From: Armatimonadota bacterium
Lineage (GTDB): Bacteria; Armatimonadota; Fimbriimonadia; Fimbriimonadales; Fimbriimonadaceae
Length of the DNA stretch: 64,000 nucleotides
Assembly: GCA_018268395.1 (NCBI GenBank)
Contig: JAFDWQ010000005.1
Location: forward strand, 219,883-283,882
Direction: 5' to 3'
Shown: positions 8,061 to 16,710 of the stretch, one piece after another
How the letters are laid out: each line of letters starts with the position of its first letter
How positions within the stretch are numbered: position 1 is the first letter of the stretch
The notes under the pieces: model-generated
The model's database searches: none
What the model saw: the letters and a program-made list of their open reading frames with translations, nothing else
What the model was told of the DNA's origin: nothing
Program-made: the position numbers and the translations under genes

Positions 8061-8798
8061 ATGAAGAGCGTCGTCGTCATCCCCGCACGGATGGGCAGCA
8101 CCCGTTTCCCGGGTAAGCCCTTGGCCGACCTCTGCGGACGCCCGATGGTGCAGTGGGTGTACGAAGCCGCGCTGGCCTCGGGAGCCGCCGACGACGTCGT
8201 CGTGGCGACGCCGGACGAAGAGATCGTCGCGGCCTGCGCGTCCTTCGGTGCCAGGGCCGTCTTGACGTCCGACGCCCATGTGACGGGGACGGACCGAATG
8301 GCCGAAGTCGCATCGATGACCGAGGCCGACGTCTACATCAACGTGCAGGGCGACGAACCCCTCATGGACCCTGCGTCCATCTCGGCCTGTGTCGCCCCGA
8401 TGCTCTCCGATCCGTCGATCGAAATGGCGAGCGTCTATTGCACGTGCGAGGAGTCGGAACTCGACGATCCGGCCGTCGTCAAGGTCGTGACCGACCTCCG
8501 GGGGTTCGCCCTGTACTTCTCGCGTTATGCCGTGCCGTACCCCCGGAACCCGCGGGCCGAAGCGGTGAAGAAGCACATCGGGCTCTACGCGTGCCGGCGG
8601 GACGCCTTGACCCGGTTCTCGACGTGGCCCATGGGGACGTTGGAACGTGCGGAGAGCCTGGAGCAGCTCCGGTTCATGGAGAACGGGGTCAGGATCAAGA
8701 TGAGCCCGGCCGCCGGGACCGAACTGGCCGTCGACACGCCCGAACAGGCCGAGCAGGTCCGGCAGATTTTAAGCCGACGGGCCCGCCCTATCGTCTAA
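8061..8798 (+). CDS. kdsB: 3-deoxy-manno-octulosonate cytidylyltransferase (CMP-Kdo synthetase)
   Basis: This 245-residue enzyme activates Kdo with CTP for lipopolysaccharide inner-core synthesis in the cytoplasm. It begins with the nucleotide-binding motif VVIPARMGSTRFPGKPLADL and contains VYINVQGDEPLMDP, KKHIGLYACRRDAL and LEQLRFMENG. Length and motif order match KdsB rather than NeuA. It is strong evidence for an LPS-bearing outer membrane. No other Kdo genes are adjacent. TAGGAT at 8047-8052 ends eight bases before the ATG. Confidence 0.94.
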   Translation: MKSVVVIPARMGSTRFPGKPLADLCGRPMVQWVYEAALASGAADDVVVATPDEEIVAACASFGARAVLTSDAHVTGTDRMAEVASMTEADVYINVQGDEPLMDPASISACVAPMLSDPSIEMASVYCTCEESELDDPAVVKVVTDLRGFALYFSRYAVPYPRNPRAEAVKKHIGLYACRRDALTRFSTWPMGTLERAESLEQLRFMENGVRIKMSPAAGTELAVDTPEQAEQVRQILSRRARPIV

Positions 8799-8851
8799 AC
8801 TAGGGCCGGTGTCGGGCCGATCGGTCCGAAGCCGTTGGGGAACGACCGCGC

Positions 8852-11059
8852 GTGGCACTGCCTGATTCGAAGACCGGCTCGGACGGACCGACAGGCGAAG
8901 CCTGGCCTTCGTTCTTGGCGTCGGTCCGCGAACGGCGTCCCGAAGCCGACGTGGCCAAGATCGAGTCGGCCTTCCGCCTTGCCGAATCCGCGCACAAAGG
9001 CCAAGAACGGATCAGCGGGGAACCGTACATCGCGCACCCCCTCGAAGTCGCCAGGATCGTGGCCGAACTCCGCATGGACGACGACACGATCGTCGCCGCC
9101 TTGCTCCACGACGTCCTTGAAGACACCAAAGTCACGATCGAACAAGTCTCTTCGAAGTTTGGGCCGGAGGTCGCGCACCTGGTGAACGGTGTCACGAAGC
9201 TCCGGACGAACATCGGCAGCGACGCGACCGAGCGTCAGAAGGCGGCCGCAGAGTCGAACTGGGCCGCCGAAAGCCTCCGCAAGATGCTCCTCGCGATGGC
9301 GCAGGACGTCCGGGTGATGGTCATCAAGCTCGCCGACCGGCTTCACAACATGAGGACGATCGGTGCCCTCAAACCTGAAAAGCAGACCCGGATCGCCAAC
9401 GAGACCTTGGACATCTATGCGCCGCTCGCGGCCCGTCTCGGCATCTGGCAGATCAAATGGCAGCTCGAGGACCTGGCGTTCAAAGTCCTCCATCCCAAGG
9501 AGTTCCAGGAGATCAGCGAAAAGGTCGCGAAATCCAGGACGCAACGGGAGTCCGAACTCGTCGAGGCGACCCGCGTCCTCCGCCGTGCCCTCGACGCCCG
9601 CGGGCTCCAGAACACCCAGATCGCGAGCCGTCCGAAGCACTTGTTCAGCATCTTTAACAAGATCGTCAAGCAGGGCGTGCCGTTCGAGGAGATCTACGAT
9701 CTTCAAGCGATGCGCGTGATCGTCGAGGAGCATTCGGAGTGCTACCTCGTCCTCGGCATCGTCCATGAGCTCTGGCTCCCGATGCCTGGCCTGTTCTACG
9801 ACTACATCGCCATGCCGAAGCCGAACGGCTACCAGTCGTTGCACACGAAGGTCATCGGTCCGGGGGGCGACCCGCTCGAAATCCAGATCCGGACTCAACC
9901 GATGCACGAAGTGGCCGAGTTCGGCGTCGCCGCGCACTATTCTTATAAGGAAGGTCAGGCGTCGGCCGATCCCGGCGGTTTCGAGACGCTCCGTCGCCGG
10001 CTCTTCGACTGGACGACGGACACGCGCACGTCCAGCGAGTTTCTGCGTACGGTCTCGACCGACCTCTTCAGCGAGCAGGTCTTCGTTTTCACTCCAAAGG
10101 GCGACGTCATCGACCTGCCCAAAGACTCGACGACGGTCGACTTCGCCTTCCGGGTCCATACCGACCTTGGACTGAAAACGGTCGGAGCCCGGGTCAACGG
10201 CGTGATGGTTCCGCTTTCGACCCGCCTTCAGAACGGCGACGTTGTCGAACTCGTGACAAGGTCCAACGCCCAACCGAGCCTGGACTGGCTCGAGTTCTTG
10301 AAGAGCGCCGACGCCCGGTCCAAGTTGCGGACCTACTTCCGCAAGCGGAACAAGGCCGACAGCACGGCTCGTGGAAAGGAAGCGATGGAGCGGGGCCTCC
10401 GGCAGGCGGGGATCGAGCCGAAGCAGATCTTGGGCGACGAGCGGATGAACGAACTGGCGAAAGAGTTCAAGAACTGTGAGAGCGGTCAGGACGTCTTCGC
10501 AAGGATCGGCGAGGGCCTTTTGAGCCTTCAAGGCGTCATCGAGAAAGTCAAGACCGTCCTCAAGATCCAGCAGCCCGAAGCGTTGTTCAAAGCGCGGACG
10601 CCGGCGAAGGAGGCGACGGTCGTCGAGGGCGGGATCGACAACGTCATGTTCCGCAGGGCGAAGTGCTGCGGCGCGATCCCGGGCGAGGACGTGATCGGTT
10701 TCGTCACAAGGGGCAGGGGCATCATCATCCACGGTCGAAGCTGCTCGAACGCGCTCAGGCTCATGGAGACGGAGTCCGAACGGCTCGTCCCCCTCCAATG
10801 GCCGTCGGACGGGAAGACGTACGCGGTCGACCTGAAGATCTTGACGTTGAACCGCACGGGGCTCCTCATGGAGGTGTCGACGATCTTGGGCGAGTCCAAG
10901 GTCGACATCCTCGGAATGAACGTCCGGACGTTGCCCAACCAGACGGCGGAGATCGACGCCACGGTCGCCGTACGGGACGTCGCCCAACTCCAGTCGGTCA
11001 TGAACAAGATCGGCAACGTCCACGACGTCATTTCCATCCTGAGGAAGTACGGCGGCTGA
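8852..11059 (+). CDS. rel: Bifunctional (p)ppGpp synthetase/hydrolase (RelA/SpoT family)
   Basis: This 735-residue protein carries all long-RSH domains. The HD hydrolase has HPLEVARI, LLHDVLEDT and LADRLHNMRT. The synthetase has YDLQAMRVIV, MPKPNGYQSLHTKV and EIQIRTQPMHEVAEFGVAAHYSYKE in pieces. A TGS domain (VFVFTPKGDVIDLP) and a C-terminal ACT domain follow. Both catalytic centres look intact, so it should make and degrade the alarmone. The start is GTG 8852 (MALPDSKTG). It overlaps dtd by one base (TGATG), a pairing common in bacteria. Confidence 0.95.
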   Translation: MALPDSKTGSDGPTGEAWPSFLASVRERRPEADVAKIESAFRLAESAHKGQERISGEPYIAHPLEVARIVAELRMDDDTIVAALLHDVLEDTKVTIEQVSSKFGPEVAHLVNGVTKLRTNIGSDATERQKAAAESNWAAESLRKMLLAMAQDVRVMVIKLADRLHNMRTIGALKPEKQTRIANETLDIYAPLAARLGIWQIKWQLEDLAFKVLHPKEFQEISEKVAKSRTQRESELVEATRVLRRALDARGLQNTQIASRPKHLFSIFNKIVKQGVPFEEIYDLQAMRVIVEEHSECYLVLGIVHELWLPMPGLFYDYIAMPKPNGYQSLHTKVIGPGGDPLEIQIRTQPMHEVAEFGVAAHYSYKEGQASADPGGFETLRRRLFDWTTDTRTSSEFLRTVSTDLFSEQVFVFTPKGDVIDLPKDSTTVDFAFRVHTDLGLKTVGARVNGVMVPLSTRLQNGDVVELVTRSNAQPSLDWLEFLKSADARSKLRTYFRKRNKADSTARGKEAMERGLRQAGIEPKQILGDERMNELAKEFKNCESGQDVFARIGEGLLSLQGVIEKVKTVLKIQQPEALFKARTPAKEATVVEGGIDNVMFRRAKCCGAIPGEDVIGFVTRGRGIIIHGRSCSNALRLMETESERLVPLQWPSDGKTYAVDLKILTLNRTGLLMEVSTILGESKVDILGMNVRTLPNQTAEIDATVAVRDVAQLQSVMNKIGNVHDVISILRKYGG

Positions 11060-11520
11060 TGCGGGCGGTCGTGCAAAGAGTGACGTCGGGCCGGGTGACC
11101 GTCGACGGCCGGGTCGTCGGTTCGTGCGGACCGGGGTTCGTCCTGCTGGTCGCGGCGGGCCGCGACGACACGGTCGCCGAAGCCAAGAAGCTGGCCGACA
11201 GAGTGTGGGGAATGAGGGTCTTCGCCGATGCTGAGGGCAAGATCAACCTGAACCTTCGCGACCGTGAGGCGCTCGTCGGAGCAGACCTGGAACGAGCCAA
11301 CGTCTTGGCCGTCCCGAACTTCACCGTCTATGGAGACGCGACCCAAAGGCGGCCGAGCTTCGGGGCGTCGGCACCGTTCGAACAAGGCAAGGGCCTGTTC
11401 GATGCTTTCGTCACCGGACTGGTGGAGCTTGGCGCGCGCGTGCAGACGGGAGAGTTCGGGGCCGACATGCTCGTGGACATCGTTAACGACGGTCCGGTCA
11501 CCGTCATCGCCGAGTCTTAG
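11059..11520 (+). CDS. dtd: D-aminoacyl-tRNA deacylase
   Basis: The 153-residue enzyme removes D-amino acids from mischarged tRNAs. It has the family start MRAVVQRVTSGRVTV, the WGMRVFADAEGKIN segment and the C-terminal NDGPVTVIAES (the N-x-G-P-V-T motif). The other catalytic motif, usually SQFTL, reads PNFTV here (residues about 89-93), which is unusual. It is translationally coupled to rel. Its stop overlaps the convergent DapA-family gene by four bases. Confidence 0.9.
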   Translation: MRAVVQRVTSGRVTVDGRVVGSCGPGFVLLVAAGRDDTVAEAKKLADRVWGMRVFADAEGKINLNLRDREALVGADLERANVLAVPNFTVYGDATQRRPSFGASAPFEQGKGLFDAFVTGLVELGARVQTGEFGADMLVDIVNDGPVTVIAES

Positions 11521-12413
11521 GCAGGTGACAGCCCGAGTTCGCCGGGCCTGACGCCGAGCCGTCGCTCGAGGACCGCCAGGCACTCCGCGGGATCGACCGT
11601 CGTCAACGGAAGCCGGGGGGCAGCGTCGTCGATCACACCGAGGGCGGCCAGAACGGCCTTGTTCAAGGCCGGCTGGGGACCAGCCCGCACCACCTGGACG
11701 ACGGGCGCGACAAGATCGATCAGAGACCCGCGTTGCGTCGCGTCTTCGTCGACGAGCCGGGCGAGCCAACGGGGAACGACGTTCGCCGCGCCGCTGATCG
11801 TGCCTGTCCAGCCTGAATCGAGCGCGTCGGGCAGAAGGGTCTCGTCCCCGACGAAGAGGACATGCCGGTCACTGAGGACCGATCGGTACGCGGCCAGGTT
11901 GGCGGACTCGCCGCTACTGTCCTTGACGCCGGCCAGGTTCGGGTGCCCGGCGAGACGGGACAACAACCCCGGTGTGAGCGTGATTCCCGTCATCTTGGGA
12001 TAGTTGTAGGCGATGACCGGGATCGGCGAGGCGTCAAGCAGTCGTTCGAACCAGGCCGCGACGCCGTCCTCGGTCGCTTGTCGGAAATAGCCCGGCGGCA
12101 TGACGAGCACGGCGTCGGCCCCGTCTTTGTGCGCTTGGACCGACAGCCATTCCGCTTCCGGAAGGCTCGGGGTCGCGATGCCAAGGATCAACCGGAGCCG
12201 TCCCTTGGACGTCGCCGCCGTCCGGATCAGATCGCGCTTCTCGTAGTTGGAAAGGGACGGGCCTTCTCCGTTGGTGCCGGCCAGGACGACTCCGCGACAG
12301 CCTGCGGCGTCGAAGTATGCCAAGAGCTTGGTCAGAGAAGCGGTATCGACACGGCCTTGCCCGTCGAAGGGCGTGACCGCCGCGGGATAGCAGCCTGCAG
12401 GGAGGACCGGCAC
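11517..12413 (-). CDS. DapA/NanA-family aldolase-lyase (dihydrodipicolinate synthase family)
   Basis: This 298-residue TIM-barrel enzyme has the Schiff-base lysine in GVKDSSG, the YNYPK tyrosine motif and the GTNGEGPSLS glycine-rich motif (GTTGE in true DapA). The family condenses or cleaves pyruvate with an aldehyde. Substitutions in the GTTGE motif and a missing lysine-biosynthesis context leave the substrate open: dihydrodipicolinate synthase, 2-keto-3-deoxy-sugar aldolase or N-acetylneuraminate lyase. Translation starts at GTG 12413. Confidence 0.85.
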   Translation of the reverse strand: MPVLPAGCYPAAVTPFDGQGRVDTASLTKLLAYFDAAGCRGVVLAGTNGEGPSLSNYEKRDLIRTAATSKGRLRLILGIATPSLPEAEWLSVQAHKDGADAVLVMPPGYFRQATEDGVAAWFERLLDASPIPVIAYNYPKMTGITLTPGLLSRLAGHPNLAGVKDSSGESANLAAYRSVLSDRHVLFVGDETLLPDALDSGWTGTISGAANVVPRWLARLVDEDATQRGSLIDLVAPVVQVVRAGPQPALNKAVLAALGVIDDAAPRLPLTTVDPAECLAVLERRLGVRPGELGLSPA

Positions 12414-12443
12414 CCGTCAAGTAAACCCGGAGCACCGTAAGAG

Positions 12444-12471
12444 TTGCGGCTCCAGAGCCCGCCGCTATACT
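12444..12471 (+). promoter_or_regulatory. Promoter of secreted paralog C
   Basis: TTGCGG (12444-12449) and TATACT (12466-12471) are 16 bases apart, a good sigma-70-type pair. The -10 ends only seven bases before the ATG, so the message would be leaderless or nearly so. Confidence 0.6.
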
Positions 12472-12478
12472 CAATAGT

Positions 12479-13828
12479 ATGGGGACCGCTTACATTCCCG
12501 TCGTCTTGACGGCATTGTCGTGCGTCGCAGGTCCGGTATTCGCGCAATCCGGAACCGGATTCGAGACCTTCACGAAGAAGGAACCGATCGCGGTGTCGCG
12601 CGCCAGACTGTCCGGTTCGAACAACGGCCGCTTGCAGTTGAGCTGTGGGCCCAGAAAGCCTTATATCCAAGACATGGTCCATGTCGCGAGGTCGACCGAG
12701 ATCGCGTTCGACGCTTACGAGTTCCTTTTCGACCCGGTCACGGGAAACATGAAGCCTACGGACGGCCTTTACGGCACAGATTGCGGGAAGGGATCGTCAA
12801 GGGCCCTGCACAACGGCGGGCTTCCGGCCGGTTTCACGTACAACGACATGAGGACGGTGCCTGGCCTCGACGGCGGACGGGCCGACAGGGTCGGAGTCTG
12901 CTGGTACGAGGGACAGGACTCCGTCAACCTGGCCCTTCTCTTGGTGACGACTGAGAACTGGGTGCAGTTGACCCGGGGAAACCCGAACATCGATCGACAG
13001 GACATCGACGGCATCGTGGCGGAATTCGGCCCGATACCTGCGAAGACCGGCTATTACCTTGGGGACATCGATCTGGCTTCAGTCGGTCTTGGGATCGATC
13101 TGCCGAGCTCGAGGAACGGCGGCTACATGATCGCGTTCGGCGACTACGATCCGGTGACTCAGACGTTCGCGCTCGGATACGGAAAGCCCTTGAACTGGGG
13201 GCGAAAGGCCGGAAACCCTTGCGCACCAGAGCTGAGGCCCTATTGGAGCGACGAAAACCCCGTCGACGGGCAGTTCACGTCCGATGAGTACATTTCGTAC
13301 AGTACGAACTGTCCGGATCCTCAGGGGCCGATGCTCGCCCTCCTGTACGACCCTGAAAGTCCCCGCGACGAAATCGTGCGACCGACGTCACAGCGCGTCG
13401 AATTCGGAAAAGTGACGTCGGGCAGCTTTTCGAGCCTGTTGGAGGTCGACGGTACCATCGAGCGCGTCTGCCGGTTCGTCGTCCCGGCCCGCTCGGGCGT
13501 TTTTGCCCGTATCGAGCTCGACTTCCGTCCCGTTTCGACCGACGTCGGACCCATGAAGCTCGTCGCGTATGCCGCGGGAAGCCAAGCGGGGAACTGCTAC
13601 CTGGCTCTGGAACTGTGGAAACCAGGTGTGGGCTACGTGACCGTCCGCGAGCCGCGCTTCCTTTACACGGACCTACAGGCGGTCTCAGGCGAAGTCGCGG
13701 ACGGACGTTCCTTCATCGACGGCTCGGGGAACGTGCGGGCAAGGCTCATCGCCTCCCGGTTAGGCAACACGGTCCAGACGCCTTGCGTCAGTTTGGACGG
13801 CGTCCTTCTCAGGATCGAAAGGGAGTGA
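12479..13828 (+). CDS. Secreted protein of unknown function, local paralog family (copy C, diverged)
   Basis: The 449-residue product has a signal peptide (VVLTALSCVAGPVFAQ) and family landmarks shared with copies A and B: PRKPYIQDM, DGLYGTDCGKG, GYYLGDIDLASVGLGIDLP, YMIAFGDYD, NCPDPQGPMLALLYDPE, ERVCRFVVPA and a C-terminal TPCVSLDGVLLRIE. It is clearly more diverged. It is on the opposite strand and 4.5 kb away, so duplication was followed by rearrangement or the copies are old. Function unknown. Confidence 0.85.
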   Translation: MGTAYIPVVLTALSCVAGPVFAQSGTGFETFTKKEPIAVSRARLSGSNNGRLQLSCGPRKPYIQDMVHVARSTEIAFDAYEFLFDPVTGNMKPTDGLYGTDCGKGSSRALHNGGLPAGFTYNDMRTVPGLDGGRADRVGVCWYEGQDSVNLALLLVTTENWVQLTRGNPNIDRQDIDGIVAEFGPIPAKTGYYLGDIDLASVGLGIDLPSSRNGGYMIAFGDYDPVTQTFALGYGKPLNWGRKAGNPCAPELRPYWSDENPVDGQFTSDEYISYSTNCPDPQGPMLALLYDPESPRDEIVRPTSQRVEFGKVTSGSFSSLLEVDGTIERVCRFVVPARSGVFARIELDFRPVSTDVGPMKLVAYAAGSQAGNCYLALELWKPGVGYVTVREPRFLYTDLQAVSGEVADGRSFIDGSGNVRARLIASRLGNTVQTPCVSLDGVLLRIERE

Positions 13829-13845
13829 CCCTGAGGTCACTTCTT
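13824..13845. terminator. Hairpin between convergent stops
   Basis: AGTGACC pairs with GGTCACT around CTGA, followed by TCTT on the plus strand. The stem covers the stop codons of both convergent genes (13826-13828 and 13837-13839), so it probably serves both. Confidence 0.5.
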
Positions 13846-14415
13846 GCTGACTTTCCGCTTGCCGCCCGGGCCGAGTTCGACCGCGACCGCGCCCTCGTCG
13901 AACACGGGGCGGAACTTGACGCGCCTCTTGAGCTCGCCGCCAGAAATCGTGCTCCAGTTGACGCGTTCGAGCGTCCAGTGCCAACCGATGTCGGTCGGGG
14001 AGAACAGGAATTCGACGCCTTCCTCCAAGATGTCGGCCAGGAGGGTCTTCAAGTCTTCTCGGTCGCCTACGAACTTCGCGCCCGCCAACTGGGACGGTTT
14101 AAGGTGGACCTGGAGCGTCACGGCTTCCTCGACTTCGGCCGCCGTCGCCTTTTTGGGCTTTTCGACCGGGCCGCCTTCTTGAAGCTGGGCGACTTCGGCG
14201 AACAGCGACTTGGTCAGACCGGCATGGTCCTCGGTCGTCCATTCGTACTCGATCCCGTCGTGACAGGCCTTCGCGAACTTGCCGGACTCGATCAGGGCGG
14301 TCGCCACAAGGGCGACGTCCGTCGGCTTTAAGTTCTTGTAGGCCTTTCTAATGGCGTCGAACGTCAGTTCAGGCTTGGTAAGGTTACAGGTGATCAACGT
14401 CTGGGATGACCTCAA
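13837..14415 (-). CDS. Hypothetical protein
   Basis: The 192-residue product has no signal peptide or membrane segment and was not recognised. Its middle is lysine- and glutamate-rich (VEKPKKATAAEVEEAV), and the C-terminus is basic (GGKRKVSKK). The hydrophobic N-terminal half (KPTDVALVATALIESGKFAKA) looks helical. The first in-frame start is TTG at 14415. It is transcribed away from the BMP-type lipoprotein gene across a short divergent region. Confidence 0.6.
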   Translation of the reverse strand: MRSSQTLITCNLTKPELTFDAIRKAYKNLKPTDVALVATALIESGKFAKACHDGIEYEWTTEDHAGLTKSLFAEVAQLQEGGPVEKPKKATAAEVEEAVTLQVHLKPSQLAGAKFVGDREDLKTLLADILEEGVEFLFSPTDIGWHWTLERVNWSTISGGELKRRVKFRPVFDEGAVAVELGPGGKRKVSKK

Positions 14416-14477
14416 GGCCGCAGGCCGGGTGCCCGGGCCATAATGCGTTGCATTTTACCGTATCCGGGTTCAGAGTC

Positions 14478-15551
14478 ATGAGACGCACAGCACAATGGGT
14501 ATTCGCCGCGGCGTTGGCCGCCTTCGTCATCGGTTGCAGCCCCCAACCGGCCGACAGTTCGGGAAGCACGTCCGGGCCCTCCTCTGACGGTCGACCGTCC
14601 GACGGATCGAAGCCCGTCAAGGTCGGGATCGTCTTCGACACGGGCGGCCTGGGCGACAAGTCGTTCAACGACAGCGCCTGGAGGGGCATGCAGCAGGCCG
14701 AGAAGGAACTCGGGGTCACCGTCATGAAGGTCGAGAGTTCCAAGGTCAGCGACTACACGCAGAACTTGCAGAAGATGGCCGACGAAGGCGCCGGCATCGT
14801 CATCGGGGTCGGGATCACGATGCGGACGGCGCTCGAACAGGCCGCGGCCAACAGTCCGCAGACGAAATTCGTCAGCATCGACGGGGAGCCGTTGCCCGGT
14901 CTCGAGAACGTCCGGACGATCCAGTTCAAGGAGGAAGAGGGCAGTTTCCTCGTGGGCTACGTCGCCGGCCTTGTCAGCAAGACCGGGAAGTGCGGGTTCG
15001 TCGGCGGCATGGAGCTACCTCTCATCAAGAAGTTCCAGTACGGGTACTTGGCGGGCTTCATGACGGCCCGGAAAGACGGCACGGCGCTTCCGGCGAAATA
15101 CGTCGGCGACTGGGTCAACCAAGACAAGGCCAAAGTCGCGGCGGAACTTCTGTACGGTCAAGGCGCGGACGTCGTCTACCATGCGGCCGGAAAAGCCGGG
15201 CTGGGCGTCATCGCCGCCGCCAAGGACAAAAACCTGTGGGCCATCGGTGTCGACAGCGACCAGGACGACGTCGAGCCGGGTCGGGTCCTGACCTCGATGA
15301 TCAAGCACGTCGACCTTGGCGTTTTCGAGGCTGTCCGTGATTTCAAAGAGGGAAAATTCACGGGCGGCGCCAAAGTCTATGACCTGAAGTCGGGGGGCGT
15401 GAGCACGTCCGACTTCAAGAACACCAAGGACGCGGTCGGGGCCGAAAACCTCAAGAAGCTGGACGACATCAAAGCCAAGGTCGCGTCGGGCGAGATTTCG
15501 GTCCCTTCCGACGAAGCGTCCTACACCTCGTTCTTGGCGACGCTGAAGTAA
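14478..15551 (+). CDS. BMP-family (Med/PnrA-like) substrate-binding lipoprotein
   Basis: This 357-residue protein has a lipobox at AFVIGCSP (Cys near residue 20) followed by a serine/proline linker. The BMP domain begins KVGIVFDTGGLGDKSFND and contains GVGITMRTALEQAA and AIGVDSDQDDVEPG. Known relatives bind nucleosides and feed an ABC importer. No permease or ATPase genes are adjacent, so the transporter must be encoded elsewhere. ATG 14478 is chosen because the signal peptide starts there. Confidence 0.88.
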   Translation: MRRTAQWVFAAALAAFVIGCSPQPADSSGSTSGPSSDGRPSDGSKPVKVGIVFDTGGLGDKSFNDSAWRGMQQAEKELGVTVMKVESSKVSDYTQNLQKMADEGAGIVIGVGITMRTALEQAAANSPQTKFVSIDGEPLPGLENVRTIQFKEEEGSFLVGYVAGLVSKTGKCGFVGGMELPLIKKFQYGYLAGFMTARKDGTALPAKYVGDWVNQDKAKVAAELLYGQGADVVYHAAGKAGLGVIAAAKDKNLWAIGVDSDQDDVEPGRVLTSMIKHVDLGVFEAVRDFKEGKFTGGAKVYDLKSGGVSTSDFKNTKDAVGAENLKKLDDIKAKVASGEISVPSDEASYTSFLATLK

Positions 15552-15556
15552 TCCGG

Positions 15557-15847
15557 TCAGGGGCCGGACTCAGGGGCGCACGGGCATGACGGGCCGCAAG
15601 GTCCGGACGCCGGTGCGTCCTTTTTCGTGTCGTCCGCCTTTTTGGCCTCGGCTTTCGGAGCGGAAGAGCCGGAATAGTCGTTGATATGGAAGCCCGAGCC
15701 CCTGAACATGACGGCCGTCGGCTGGATCAGCCTTTTGACGGTGCCTTTGGCGCCGCAGCCGCAGTCTTTCAACGGGTCTTCGGTAATGCGTTGGTCGACC
15801 TCGAAGGTCTTGTCACAAGCGGAGCATTCGTACACGTAGGTCGGCAT
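15557..15847 (-). CDS. FmdB-family zinc ribbon protein
   Basis: This 96-residue protein starts MPTYVYECSACDKTFEV and has a second Cys pair in DCGCGAKG, giving the FmdB/CxxC-CxxC zinc ribbon, then the typical FRGSGFHINDY. A cysteine-rich tail (GPCGPSCPCAPESG) is an unusual addition and might bind metal. The cellular role of FmdB proteins is poorly defined. It converges on the BMP lipoprotein gene. Confidence 0.85.
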   Translation of the reverse strand: MPTYVYECSACDKTFEVDQRITEDPLKDCGCGAKGTVKRLIQPTAVMFRGSGFHINDYSGSSAPKAEAKKADDTKKDAPASGPCGPSCPCAPESGP

Positions 15848-15965
15848 GGTCGCTGTTCTCTAAGGGAATGCTAATAGGACGACCGTCCGCATCGGACGGC
15901 CACTGAGCGGCCATTGTGACAGAATGAGCCCAGCCCGGCTCGGACCGCCGGGCGTTTCTGCTTCC

Positions 15966-16691
15966 ATGTACGGCCAGACTTTCGCTTGGGGCGACCTCCC
16001 CGTCATCGGTCTCCTTTTCATCTTGGAAGGTTTGCTCTCGGCCGACAACGCGCTCGTGTTGGCGATCATGGTCCGGCACCTGGACGGGTCGAAACAGAAG
16101 AAGGCCCTCAATCTCGGTCTGGGGATGTCGTTCGCGTTCCGGGTGATCGCGATCTTGTTGGCGACGTGGGTCATCCGGTTGTGGTGGCTCCAATTGATCG
16201 GCGCGGCTTACCTCCTGTTCTTGCCCGTCAAGCACTTTTTGCACAGGGGGCCGGAGGGGAAGGAGCGTCCGCGTTCGAAGGCGGGATTTGCGGCGACGGT
16301 CGTGGCTCTAGGCGTGACCGACGTCGCCTTTGCCGTCGACAGCGTCCTCGCCGCGGTCGCGACCGTGCCCCAGCACGACAAGCTCTGGATCGTCATCGTC
16401 GGGGCTTTGCTCGGCGTCGTCTCCCTCCGGTTCGCGTCGAAGGCGTTCCTCGTCCTCTTGGCCAAGTATCCTGCCCTCGACCATGTCGCCTATCTGCTCG
16501 TCGGATGGGCGGGCGTCAAGCTCTTGTTCCTTTCAGGGCACACCTTCGAGGAAGCGGTCCCTGGCGTGATCCCCTTCGTGATCCCGGAACTGCCCGCGCT
16601 CGTCTTTTGGGGCGGCCTTGGTCTGATCGCTGCGGTCGGTGCCCTGGTCGCGTTCAAGAACCCCGAGAAACCCATGGAGTCCCGCGACTAG
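15966..16691 (+). CDS. TerC-family integral membrane protein
   Basis: This 241-residue protein has seven or so membrane segments and the two TerC signatures, LEGLLSADNALVLAIMV and GVTDVAFAVDSVLAAVA, whose acidic residues sit in the membrane. Some TerC proteins export manganese or help load exported metalloenzymes. ATG 15966 is preferred to ATG 15924 because CAGAAT (15920-15925), a possible -10, overlaps the latter. The upstream region was checked for a yybP-ykoY manganese riboswitch and none was recognised. Confidence 0.87.
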   Translation: MYGQTFAWGDLPVIGLLFILEGLLSADNALVLAIMVRHLDGSKQKKALNLGLGMSFAFRVIAILLATWVIRLWWLQLIGAAYLLFLPVKHFLHRGPEGKERPRSKAGFAATVVALGVTDVAFAVDSVLAAVATVPQHDKLWIVIVGALLGVVSLRFASKAFLVLLAKYPALDHVAYLLVGWAGVKLLFLSGHTFEEAVPGVIPFVIPELPALVFWGGLGLIAAVGALVAFKNPEKPMESRD

Positions 16692-16710
16692 GGACGGTAT
16701 CCTCGGCCCG

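Noticed and set aside
8795..11023. A 742-codon open frame antisense to the (p)ppGpp enzyme
   Set aside because: The sense strand encodes a complete RelA/SpoT protein; the antisense product is Arg/Asp/Leu-rich with no family match.
15848..15965. Possible yybP-ykoY manganese riboswitch before the TerC gene
   Set aside because: TerC genes often have one, but the conserved loops were not found. Only simple hairpins such as CCGTCCG-CAT-CGGACGG are present.
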